A stretch of DNA of 64,000 nucleotides, taken from Impatiens glandulifera. Lineage: Eukaryota; Streptophyta; Magnoliopsida; Ericales; Balsaminaceae. Where the stretch lies: the NCBI RefSeq assembly GCF_907164915.1, contig NC_061863.1, positions 66,641,364 through 66,705,363 of the forward strand, in the 5' to 3' direction. This document shows, in pieces, positions 46,660-58,300 of this stretch. Position numbers and translations under genes: made by a program. Under the pieces are notes generated by a model. That model was not told the origin of the DNA, did no database searches, and saw nothing but the letters and a program-made list of their open reading frames with translations. Each line of letters opens with the position of its first letter. The stretch's first letter is position 1.

Positions 46660-47721
46660 GGAAAAAAGCTCACTTAGACGTATGTACTTGTACAACTAGC
46701 TTACTTAGACGTATATACTAATAAAATGTCATTTAAACATATGTACTATCAAAAATTGGCTCATTTAGCCTCTTTTAGTAACCATGGTTAACTTTTATTT
46801 TTAAATTTATATATTTATTAATTAAATATTAATATATTTTCTCTCTCTTCTCTTTTCATTTATTATTTTATTTATTACTAATAAATGACCCTTTATTTTT
46901 TTCTTTTTTATAATTTTTTATTATTTTTATATGAGTATTTATGATTGATTATTTTAATTTTATATATATATATACACGAGCATTCATCATTAATTATTTT
47001 AACTCTATATTTCTTCTTCTTTTTTATATATATATTTTTTATACTTACATTAATTATTAATTATTTTAAATTTGTTTATCCCAATAATTAAATATAATAA
47101 TGAAAATTCTTTCAACAATAAATTAATTAATAATTAAGAATTGGATAATAATAAAAACTCATTCATCAAACACCAAAAGAGTAATAATCAAATATTAGAC
47201 AAAACAATTCATTTATTACTAATATAAGTCGTGAATAAAAATTAAATAAAAATTATTATTTTTATTTTTATTTATATTAAACTAAATAAAAAAAACCCTT
47301 TTTCATTTTTATTATATTAAATTAAATAAGAAAAAACCTTTCAAAAAAAATATTACAGTAAAACATAAAATTCATAAATAAGTTGTTAAATTTTTTTAAA
47401 AAAATGAAAATTTAAGAAATATGAGAAATAAAAACTAATAAAAAAAGATGAAATATAAAATAAAAATTAATATTAAAATAATAAAAAATTTAAGAATAAA
47501 ATAAATTACCTAGTTTAATTAATGAAAAAGAAAGAGAGAGAAAATATATTAATATTTAATTAATAAATATATAAATTTAAAAATAAAAGTTAACCATGGT
47601 TACTAAAAGAGGCTAAATGAGCTAATTTTTGATAGTACATATGTTTAAATGACATTTTATTAGTACATACGTCTAAATGAGCTAGTTGTACAAGTATATA
47701 CGTCTAAGTGAGCTTTTTTCC
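46660..47721. mobile_element. Long-terminal-inverted-repeat element, probably Mutator-like
   Basis: 1062 bases with inverted repeats of about 200 bases at both ends. They begin GGAAAAAAGCTCACTTAGAC and end in the complement. Shared blocks include 'aaccatggttaac', 'gtcatttaaacatatgtact' and the matching complements. The interior is AT-rich with no transposase. Long inverted repeats suggest a Mutator-like (MULE) non-autonomous element. The insertion is in an (AT)n run, so the direct repeat 'atatatata' on both sides is consistent with a 9-base duplication but not proof. Copy B has only 'gaatatataaatatagttg' here (about 56104-56122). Confidence 0.85.
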
Positions 47722-48802
47722 ATATATATATATATAGTTACATACATAGTTGTCTCAAATTATTAAGTTCTCACACAACAACCCACAACGCGTTTTATTA
47801 TAGTAACAAGTCGAGTTGTTAATTTGTTAGATAACACGTTTATAAAATTTGAAACGGTTAAATTAAAATAATAAGATTAAATTTTGAATTATATTCATCC
47901 TATAAATATTATTATCACTTTAAATGATAAAATATTTTTATAAATTAATTTAAAATATTAATTATAGTTTTGTACTATAAAATATAAATTAATAATTAAA
48001 AGTTGCAATTGACTTATGTTTTTTTTTTTTTTAGTTAGTAAAAGCATATTCAAACTTTAATTTAAAAAGATAATTAGATAGATACTAATAGTATTGAAAC
48101 ATTTTTTAATATAAATATGTGATTATGATTATTATATAGACAAATTTATATATTAAAAGACGCAACTATATAATATATAGATTATTTTATAGTTATGCAT
48201 CATGCGAATTATATACTAGTTAATTATGAGTCCAATAGTTTAGATATTATTTTTTATCTAGTGGGTTGTTACTGATAATCTGCATTATAAATGCATAGTC
48301 AAATATTTATCATTCAATTAAGATTCACGATTTTTCCATGTTACATTGTTTATATTTATTTAAATGTTTAAATTAAAAATAAATTGTATATTTAAATTAT
48401 TTTTAACTTTACCACGAAGACTCAATTATACAATTAACGAGATATGTGAGACAACAAATCAATACTATAATTTTTAAATATTAGGTAATGTCATGTTTAA
48501 ATTCATTATTGTTATGTATATACCACAAAAGTTGAAAAGTACAAAATATGAAGGTGTCATCTAATTTTTTGAATATTCTCAATTCATAACGATATCACAA
48601 AAAAAAATTAACATTATAGAGTGACAATAATAAGTTATGTATTTCATATATTGTTATAATCAATCTACTTAATATTTATCTTTCACTCTTAGATTCTTTT
48701 ACCCGTATTTTTGTTAAAAAATGAGTTTTACCAAATGAGTTTTAATTAAAACCATATGATTAAAATTTCATATGCAGCAGCAATTTAGTGTCTACAAATT
48801 AA

Positions 48803-49622
48803 GGCCTCGTTTGATCTTTGGGTTTTTGGGATAAAACCCAGGTTTTATCCCAAAACCCAACAATCCCATCATCAATCAAATCAACACTTTTATTAATTAA
48901 AATACCCATATTACCCTTACTTAAATATTTTATTTTATATTTATAAATATATATATATATATTATTTTATTACATTATAAAATTTATTTTTATATAAATT
49001 AAATTAATAAATTATTTTATTTTAAAAAATTATATTAAATATAAATAAATTTAAAATATAAATAAAATTATAACAATCTATATTATTTAATATACCATTT
49101 AAATTTTAAATAGTGTAAATAAATAATTATATTAGAAAATAAAGTGACATATATTTAAATAAAAATATTTATAACATTAATTTTATGTAAAAAATTATAT
49201 TAATTATATTAAATAAAAATAAATACACAATATAAATAAAATTATAATCTATTATATTATTTTATGTAATATTTGAATTATAATAACAGTTATTTATAAG
49301 TATTTATAAAAAAATTATTTATATATTAATAAAAGTTAATATTAATATATATATATATAGTTTTTTAATATTTATTTTATTATATTTAAAATTTTATTTA
49401 ATATAATATTATTTTATTATATATATATATAGAGGGAGAGGAAGAGAGGAAGAGAGGAAGAGAGGAAGAGAGGGAGAGAGGGAGAGAGGGAGAGAGGGAA
49501 AGAGGGAGGGGTATAATAGGAATAAAATTTAAAAAACCTGGTTTTTTATCCTTTTCATCACACAAGAGTTATTTGGAAAAAACCCAGACTTTATCCAAAT
49601 AACCCATACATCAAACAAGGCC
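48803..49622. mobile_element. Tourist-like (PIF/Harbinger) MITE, 820 bp
   Basis: Terminal repeats GGCCTCGTTTGAT / ATCAAACAAGGCC, flanked by the 3-base direct repeat TAA (48800-48802 and 49623-49625). Copy B has a single 'aattaagaggg' at 57218, an exact empty site with one TAA. The ends and TWA-type duplication fit PIF/Harbinger (Tourist). The interior is AT-rich, with a purine repeat at 49431-49513. Confidence 0.92.
49431..49513. repeat. Purine tandem repeat (ggaagagagg / ggagagaggg units)
   Basis: About eight units of a 9-10 base purine motif on the plus strand lie inside the Tourist-like element. It is a pure purine/pyrimidine tract next to an (AT)n run, able in principle to adopt triplex structure. 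Confidence 0.9.
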
Positions 49623-50140
49623 TAAGAGGGAATGTTGACTTATGATTTTGAATTAATTTAATTTATTTTTCAAATGTTTATCCCTTCTATTATGATGAGG
49701 ACCATTTTTATTTATTTATTTGCTAGCTATGAGGAAAATTGACATACGAAACCGACAGTGAGGACGTGAAAAAGGGTTGATGGGAGTCATGCTTTATACT
49801 TTATAGTGTCCCATCTTGATATGAATCACTAATTCACTAATTGTGTTACTTTTATTTTATTTTTAAATATTTGTTTTTTTTTTTTGTCACTAGACAACTT
49901 TGTTTTGGTTTTTCTTACTTGGGTGGGTGGGTTTCCTCATTTTTGTTTTATAAAAATAAAATTTTAAAAAAAAGTTATTATTTGAATTTTTAATTATTAA
50001 AATATTTTTGGGATAAAAGTACTTGAGTAAATATTGTTTTAAGATATAGACATTCTAGTTTTTAAAAAATATACATATTTAATTTCTGGTTAAAAAAATA
50101 ATAAAGTAAATATATTTTATTATTTTAGTCTATAAATTTA

Positions 50141-50303
50141 GAGAAATGATTAGGGGGGGAATTTGGTGAGGAAATGACTTGACATAATCTTATTTGCTGA
50201 AAAAATCAAATAATTTCTCTCTTTTCTCCCACTTTTACATTTTTCAACCAATGAAGGTGATGTCAAGTCATTCCCTCACCAATTTCTCTTTCTATCACTC
50301 CTC
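50141..50303. mobile_element. Short Mutator-like MITE with 9-bp target duplication
   Basis: 163 bases with inverted repeats of about 42 bases. The left end is GAGAAATGATTAGGGG and the right end complements GAGGAGTGATAGAAAG; both continue into 'aatt.ggtgagg.aatgacttgac'. The flanking 9-base repeat is ATAAATTTA (50132-50140 and 50304-50312). Copy B has one ATAAAATTA at 58056-58064. A 9-base duplication points to Mutator-like elements. Relatives are at 31403-31549 and perhaps 63590-63725. Confidence 0.9.
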
Positions 50304-52287
50304 ATAAATTTAATAGTTATAAAGATAATGATGTAATATATAGGATTTATAAAGAAAAAAAGTGATAAAATTTTAAAAAACTCTAAAAAATTACCCAAAT
50401 CAAACAATTAATTAAGCTCTAAGTGTTTTAAATATCGTGAATGAATTTGAGATCCTCATTTCAAAAATCATAATAAAGTTTATTAAATTGGATTTATATG
50501 GATGTGAGTACCATCAGTTGATATAGGTAGACTCCTAATTAATTTAATAAAAGAAGGTAAATAATGTGTAAATTAATTTTAAATATAAATGCTTACAATA
50601 AATGATTTGTTTATCATAAGAAAATTAGTCAATATATGAAAGTTAATTAATCAATAGCTAAATACAATTAATCCCCAAAATTTGAAAACCAATTCAAATA
50701 TTATTATAATTGACTTGTTGTCATCAAGTTATAACAACCAGATAGATACATATATTAGTAAAAATGAGTTATATTTCAAAATAAAAATTTAGAAATTAAA
50801 TAAGAGTTAAAGGGCTTGTTTTATTTTAGTGCATCAAAGTTTAGGAGTCTTAGTGTACATATTAAACAAGTTAAAGGGTAAAAATACTCTTCTTCTTTCT
50901 CTAACTTCTCTGTTTGAATTTAATTTTTTTCTTGTGAAATTGTTTATCTTCATCTCACGAATTTTCCTATTTTTAAATAGATCAAAATATGATAACTTTA
51001 GAGATCTTGAAAGAGATTATAATCTTTCCCACGGTCTTTAAGTCTTATTTACTCATTATTATTTTTTAATTCATTTTATATTTAAATATATAAAATTATA
51101 AATTTAATAGAATATAAAATAATTAATTATATATAAAAAAAAATAATTATATATAAACAAATATTACCATTTCAAGTAAATTTCTAAATTTGATAGTGAC
51201 ATAAATTCTCAATTTTGATGTAAATCCACTCATTTTATCTTTAAAAATGTCCTGAAGTCATGGGTTGCCAATGTTTCTAGCAATTTTAAAATCAAGCATT
51301 TAGATTATTGTTTTTTTTACAACGGATCAATTATAATTGGATTGGGCTTCAAATTTTATTGTGATGGGTTTAAATACATAAAAAAAATGATGGATAAAAC
51401 TAGTTTAAGGGCTCAAATTTATTTCTTTTATTTTATTTTAAAATGTGAATTAAATGAAAAAGATAATAAGAAATTAGGGTATCTTATCACATATTTACTG
51501 TAAAATAAAATCAATTTTTTTTAGTGGACCGAAACTGAATCAAGTAAGAATGTCTCGTGGTGATCTCATTTCTCTAATTTTATATTTGGTTTAATTTTCA
51601 ATTTTATTTTATTTTCATGTAATGATTTTGTTATTGTGTTTAAAGAAAAAAAAACATAAACAAAATAATAATTTTAATTTAACATCAAACTAAAATTTAG
51701 AAAGAAACTAAATAGATATTAAAGAAAAAGAACATGACAGTTTAAATTTTTTTTTAAAGCTTGTGAGAGTTAAAATTTAAGTTAGTGAACAATCTAAATT
51801 GAGAAAGAAAATTATCAGTTAGGGATGACTCAGTGTTGGGGAGAGATAATGCAAATTCAAATTTTAGGACCCTTAAAAATTAAGATAAATATAATAGTTG
51901 TATATTTATCAAAAATATATTAAATATATAAATGAAATATATAATTAATTATCGTTCATTACAAATAAATATATATATATATTAGTAAAGTATTAATATG
52001 TTTTTTTGTGATTTTAAAACCTCGTAATATTTGTAATATATTGTGTATGATGTTTCTATAATGAAAAAAATAATAAAAGATATTTTAAAATGAGAATAAA
52101 TTATATGATAAATATAAGATTAAAAATAAATAAAATAAATAAATTTAAAAGTATTAAAATTTAACCTTAAAGATGATTTTGTTAGGTTAAATTCATGATA
52201 AAATGAAATAAAAATAACGACAGTAAAAGATCATTCTAATCATCCCAAAAATAAACTTGGATAAAAAAAAGTTTATTCATTTTCTTA

Positions 52288-52695
52288 TTATATCAAAAGA
52301 GCTTCAAATAAATTATAACACAAATTATGACAATTGAGAATGTCGGAGATAGGTTGGCGGAGGAGAATGGAGGCGTTGAAAACGGGTTGGAGATGGGTGG
52401 GGAAGTTTTCGTTATTATTAGGGTTTGGAGGTGGGGAAGAGAATGGAGGGATGAATAATTCGTGAAAATGGACGTTTTTTACAGTGAGTGGGTCCCAGCC
52501 ATGAACACGGAGCTTGGCTTGGCGGCTGTGGGAGACGGTGGTGAGGTAGTGGACAGGGAGGCCGGCGGCGGATATAAGGCGGGAGAGGTGGAGGAGTTGG
52601 TTGAGATGGCCTTGGGCTGGAAATGGAACCATTACTACCACCACTTTGGCTGATTTTTTGAGGTGGTCCGGCGCTGGCGGAGCTAGGGTGCCCAT
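52288..52695 (-). pseudogene. Truncated UGT (5' fragment of gene 5)
   Basis: The first 120 codons (52336-52695) match gene 5 with one residue change (Ile54 to Val) and about five base changes. The frame then runs 15 codons into unrelated flanking DNA (ending FEALLI) and stops at 52288. The PSPG donor box and the whole C-terminal half are missing, so it cannot be a working glycosyltransferase. It arose because the duplication breakpoint lies within gene 5. Its TATA box is split by the MITE at 52770-53691, so it is probably silent unless another promoter serves it. Confidence 0.92.
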
Positions 52696-52769
52696 CTTTT
52701 GTAAATATGTAGTAGAGTAGGTTTGATGAGAGAGATTATGGCTTTCTTCAATTCCTTATCAGCTATTTA

Positions 52770-53691
52770 GAGCATCAGCAGCAGTGCAAATGAACTCTGC
52801 CCTCTTATTTTGTCAAATTAATGTTCCACTTCAGCATAAAGCGGGCACATATTGAACTTGGGCAAAACACTCCAATGCTTCTGCCCGCCCTCTTATCTAA
52901 ATAATTTAAATGTGTTTTAAATAAATAACTAATTTATACTATTATAACTAATATTCCTATATTATAAGAAAATTTAAGATTTTAAACTTTAAAACGTGTT
53001 AATATAATTAATAAAAAAAATATTAATTTATTTAAAATATATATTTATTAATTAAATATATAAGTAATTTAATTTAAAATATTTTTATAATTTAAAATAT
53101 ATTATAATATTAAAAACTGAAAATGACCTACATAAAAACTGAAAATGAGATACATAAATAAATTGAAATATAAAATATTTTTATAATTTAAAATATATTA
53201 TAATATTAAAAATATAAGAATAAATTTGTGAATATATAACTAATATTACTATATTATAGGAAAATTTGAGAATATATAACTAATATTTTTATATTATAAT
53301 AAAATATAAAATATTTTTATAATTTAATAAAATATAAAATATTTTTATAATTTAAAATATATTATAATATTATTATAATTTAATATATAATTAATATTCC
53401 TATTTTATAGTAAACTTTAAAATATATATTTATTTAATGTTATTATAATGTTACTTAAAAATAGTAGAAAAAAATATTATAATTAAATGTATAACTAATA
53501 TTCTTATATTATATAATATATTATATTATCTAATCATGAAAAAGTCAGAAGAGGGCATGACCGGCATAGATGGCACTGCCCTCTTTTTCCTTTTATCTAC
53601 AATGCAAAAAATGAAAAAAACCAATGACCTACCCTTTTCCACGCTGTCCAATGCAGGCACAGGTCATGCGTTGGATGCGTTGGAGATGCTC
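52770..53691. mobile_element. PIF/Harbinger-like MITE, inserted in a TATA box
   Basis: 922 bases with terminal repeats GAGCATC / GATGCTC. The right end complements GAGCATCTCCAAC, a common end in plant Harbinger elements. Flanked by the 3-base direct repeat TTA (52767-52769, 53692-53694). The empty site is in copy A, where the single TTA (44759-44761) lies inside the TATAAATA box of gene 5. The interior has tandem 'aaaatatttttataattt' repeats and no gene. Subterminal 'ccctctt'/'gaagagggc' motifs occur in inverted orientation. Confidence 0.92.
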
Positions 53692-55019
53692 TTATAATGT
53701 TTTTTGGTCTAGTCATTGTCAGATTGTTATAATTATATTCAGCATTAATGTTTCCATTCTTTTTAAAATAATTTTTTGTATTTAATTGTTGCAATATTAT
53801 TATTGCCTTCACAAAACGAACCCTATTTGTTTCTTTTTTAATGAACCCATTATTTTCCAGCAAATTAATTTTGTTGAAGAGAAAAGGAAAAACAAACTAG
53901 GTCTAATTAAGATCAAAGAAATTGTGGAGGAGGTAGGGGGCAAATAAATATATAAAATGGGAAAATGAATGATGTGGGGGATTTGACAATAATATACAGA
54001 CTTTCCTTATCTGGCATGCATGTGACATCACATATATGATCTATCAATACAAACTCTTTAGACTTTCACATGCGCGCGGGGCTAAACTATAGTCTATAGA
54101 TTACTACTATTCTTATCCCAATTCAATTATTATATGCGCATTTATGTGTATTGTTTGTTGTTGGATGCGATTTCAATGAATTGAATATTCGACTTTATAT
54201 AGCACGAGTTCAACATTTTGATAATGTTTAATTGCGGACCAATGAGTATGTATATTGTCAAGTGATGACGAGGAGCGTTTTTAATTAAGAAACCAAATAT
54301 TAGAAGTTTGATTTTCAATTAAAACAACTTAAGTTGAAATATGAAAATTAGGTTAGTTTCGTGTATATATATTTGTTTGATAAAAATATAATTTATTTCA
54401 AATTTTGTAAGCTGAATTATTTAAAATTTTATAAAAAATTAATAATAGTATGAGGATATTTGTTGTTGAAAATGGTACAAATATAATATATGCATAGATG
54501 TACCCAGAATTCGGTGATGGGTGTGCTTAAAAAAATTTAGAGTGGACTTAAAATAAATAACGATTTTTTTTTTTTGAATAAAACAAATAAATAAATGTAA
54601 GTTTTATTATTATTGTAATAATTAAATAAACAAAATAGTGAATTATATTGGATTTTATTTTAAAATTATGATAAGGTCACATTTGAATCAAAAATCCATA
54701 CCTGAAGAATTTTTATTTTTTTGGGTGAGTTTTATCATACTTGAGCCCCTATTTAGGTCCATCCTGAATATATGGTTATTCTAAATATATATATACATAT
54801 ATATATATATATTTTGTTAAAACCATCTATCAGCTTAACTCTTAAAAATTGAACACAATGAAATATATAATAGATGAATAACCAATGAATGATGAACATC
54901 TGGCTAATTAAAAAGGGAAAACCATCTCTTTCATATATACCTAACCACTTCATGAAATTATAAACTTATCATGTACAATAATTCTTAAGATTTGAGTGCT
55001 ATGAGAGAACGTCTAATTC

Positions 55020-55305
55020 TCGGGCCGTGTTCGGATTATTGGTGTTTAAAAAAAACAGTGAGATAAAAAAATAATGATGGTTGATAATTTTGAGAAGGTG
55101 ATAATAACTTTTGATAAAAAAGACTTAAAATGTATTAATATATAAATAAAATTAAAAAATAATAATTCAAAATTGAGAATAATTTATTTTTTAATTAATA
55201 AAACAAATGATGTGATTTTTGAGAAGTGATTAATTAAAATTTTGATTTTAAAATTGATTTTATTTTAGTTATTTTAAAAACTTAAACGAGCAAGGCCTTA
55301 ACATA
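55020..55305. mobile_element. Candidate MITE in copy B
   Basis: Left end GGGCCGTGTTCGGATTATT, right end complementary to GGCCTTGCTCGTTTAAG, an imperfect inverted repeat of the Tourist style. The AT-rich interior resembles a stretch at 26990-27200. There is no similarity at the matching place in copy A, but the flanks have diverged and no target duplication is clear. Confidence 0.4.
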
Positions 55306-58300
55306 TTTTAATTAACATAAAAGTTGGAAATCTTATCTGATTTAAGAAGAATTTTTGGATTAGATGGAGGCCTAATTAAATATTATCAGCAAGTAATTAA
55401 CCTAGTTATTTCATTCAATGTTTTTGCATATCAAAATGAATGATGCAATGAACCACATTTCAATAATTTATAAATAAAGTGTTTTCAAAATAGTAATTAG
55501 GGCCTACATTGACGGAATTATTTGGTCATATGATTTAAATATATTTTAGTTCATTTATAATAAGTATTCTATCAACTTATTTTGTATTATTTTTAGTTTT
55601 CTCTATCATATACTTATTTTTGTAGTAAAATTACAAATTTTAAATAATAAAAATGTACCTCATTTAAAATCAATCTCATGATTAAAAACATTTATTATTG
55701 TAATAAAGGAGTCATATATTCCATGGTTCTCATTTATTTGATAGAATTAAAAACATTAATTTATTAATGTACGTAGTGCCGCCTAGTGTCTACAAATGAA
55801 GAGACAAAGTATCTAAATTAATTATGACTTGGATTTTTAATTTTTAAATATTTTTGTCATTCTATTTCATTATCACCACTTTTTTATTTCTTCCTCTAAC
55901 TAATTATGAGAACAATTGAAATACGAAAACCGACAATGTGAACATTGATATATATGAAAAAGGGATGATGGTACTATATATTTTTGTTTCCTGCATTAAT
56001 TTTGTTATTTTGGACTGAGAGTTCATATATATATTTTTGATCCGTAGTTATAGTTTTTTTTTTTTTTTTTTTAATTTAAAATATTTTTTATTTATTAAAA
56101 ACAGAATATATAAATATAGTTGTCTCAAATCATTGGGTTCTCGCAGCACTTCAGATCCACAACACACAACTCGTTTGTTAGAGTAAACGAGTCGAGTTGT
56201 TAATTTGTGTATAATAATCTCCTCATAAAACTTAAAACGGTTAAAATAAAATAAAAAAATAAGATGAAATTTTGAATTATTTTCATTATATAAATATTAG
56301 TATCACTTTAAATGCTAATTTTTTTTTTATAAATGAATTTTAAATATTATTTCACATTGGTTTTGTACTATAAATTAATATTTAAAGGTTAAGAATTGAC
56401 TCAATTTTCTTTTCTTTGTAGATAGTCATAGTAAACAAATATTTAAACTTTATTTTAAAAAATATAATTATGTAGATACTAACAGTATTAAAATATTTTT
56501 TTAATAAGAATATGTTGATTAGGATTATTATTTGTACAACTTTATATATATTAATAACGATTATATAATAATAATAATAATAATAATAGCATGAGTTATA
56601 TATATATATACTAGTTAATTATGAAACCAATAACTTAGATATAAGATATTCTTTATTTAATGAGTTGATACTGACAATCTACATTATAAATGCATTAAAT
56701 GTATCAAATATTTATCATTCTATTCAAATTCATGATTTCATGTTAAATTGATTATATTTATTTAGATGTTTAAACTAAAAATGAATTTTGTATTTAAATT
56801 ATTTTAACTTTACAACGAATACTCAACTATATAACTGACTAGATATGTGTGACTACAAATCAATAATATGATTATTTTATTGTCTCTTAAGATAATTATT
56901 GGTGGTGTCATATTTAAATTTATAAATATTTCATTATTGTTATATACCACAAGTTGAAAAACATGAAATAAGTCTAAGATCATCTAATTTTTCGAATGAT
57001 TCTCAATTGATAATGATGTGACAAAAAAAAAGCTATTATATAGTAACAATAATAAGTTATGTTTTAATATTTTATAATAATCAGTCTATTTAATATTTAT
57101 CTTTTACGATATTTTTGTTTAAAGAAATTTCTAACACAGGAGTTTTGTTTAAAACATATCTTTTAGAATTTCATATGAAGCCCGACAATGTAAGTAGGGC
57201 GGCTTTAGTGTCTACGAATTAAGAGGGAATATTGACTTGTGACTTGGATTTTGAATTAATTTAATTTATTTTTCAAATGTTTTTTCCCTTCAATTTGATG
57301 AGGACCACTCTTTATTTATTTGCTAGTAAAGAAGAAAATTGACATACGAAACCGACAATGTCTATGTCGTTATATAATTAATATGAAAAAAGGTTGATGG
57401 GACGATGTTAATGCATTATAGATGCTAAATGTGTCCCATCTTGATATGAATCACTAAATCACTAATTGTGTTACTTTTATTTTATTTTTATATATTTTTT
57501 TTGTGATACTAGTGTTAATGTCCAAGACAACTTGCATTATTTTTTTTTATTTTTTTTTATTTTTTTTTTTTTTTTTTTTCAGTGGGTGGGTGGGTGGTTT
57601 CATCATTTTTTATTTATAAAATAAAAAATAAGTTATTATTTGAGTTTTTAATTATTAAAATATATTTAAAATATAAATACTCAATTACCTAGTATTTTAG
57701 GAAATAAATACTTTATCTCGTTTTTTAAAAAATTTCAAAAAATTACATACTTTTACCTTCAGGCAAACAAAATACAATAAAATAATAATAATATTATAAT
57801 ATCAATTTTTTTTCATATTTTTTAAATAAATAAAGCAAACAATTAAATAATAAACTAATTATTTATTTTTGTCTTTCCTATTATAATATTATTATTTTAT
57901 ATATTTTATTTTATTAAAAACAATATAATAGAAGGTAAACAAATGTATTTTTTTAAGTATTTTTTAAACATGGATACTTAAGTGTCTTTATCTCAACATT
58001 TCTTTTAAATTTAATTTAATAAAAATAAAGTAAATGTATTTTATTATTTTAGTCGATAAAATTAATAATTTGATAATTATAATGATAATAATGTAATACA
58101 GAGGGTTTATAAAAAATTAAAAAAACTCTACAAAAAATACCAAAATCAAACAAGCTCTTATTATTTTAAACATGGTAAATGAATTTGTGACACTCGAGGT
58201 TGAGTTGGCGGCGGAGAAAGACTCGTTTTCAAAAATCATAATAAAATTGTGTTTATTTGGTTTAAACAAAAAGTTTCTTAATGGATTGATATGGATGTGA

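Larger units (their letters stand above)
44692..52287. other. Intergenic region UGT gene 5 - truncated UGT
   Basis: Copy A of the 8-kb duplication beyond the UGT promoter. Apart from the three insertions listed it is AT-rich and shows no gene. A 20-base CACTTGTAGAAAAA-like motif at about 45601 resembles a CACTA-element end but has no partner. Confidence 0.45.
44332..52335. repeat. 8-kb tandem duplication, copy A
   Basis: Pairs with 52336-60209. Shared landmarks in the same order: the UGT 5' end; 'gactttccttatctggcatg' at 45079 and 53999; 'agatgaataaccaatgaatg' at 45307 and 54871; 'gggcttgttttattttagtg' at 50812 and 58987; and 'attctaatcatcccaaaaat' near the right end. Copy A carries private insertions at 46660-47721, 48803-49622 and 50141-50303. 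Confidence 0.93.

Noticed and set aside
52288..52335. The last 15 codons of the truncated UGT as a real alternative C-terminus
   Set aside because: They read into duplicated non-coding DNA from the right border of copy A and have no counterpart in any UGT.
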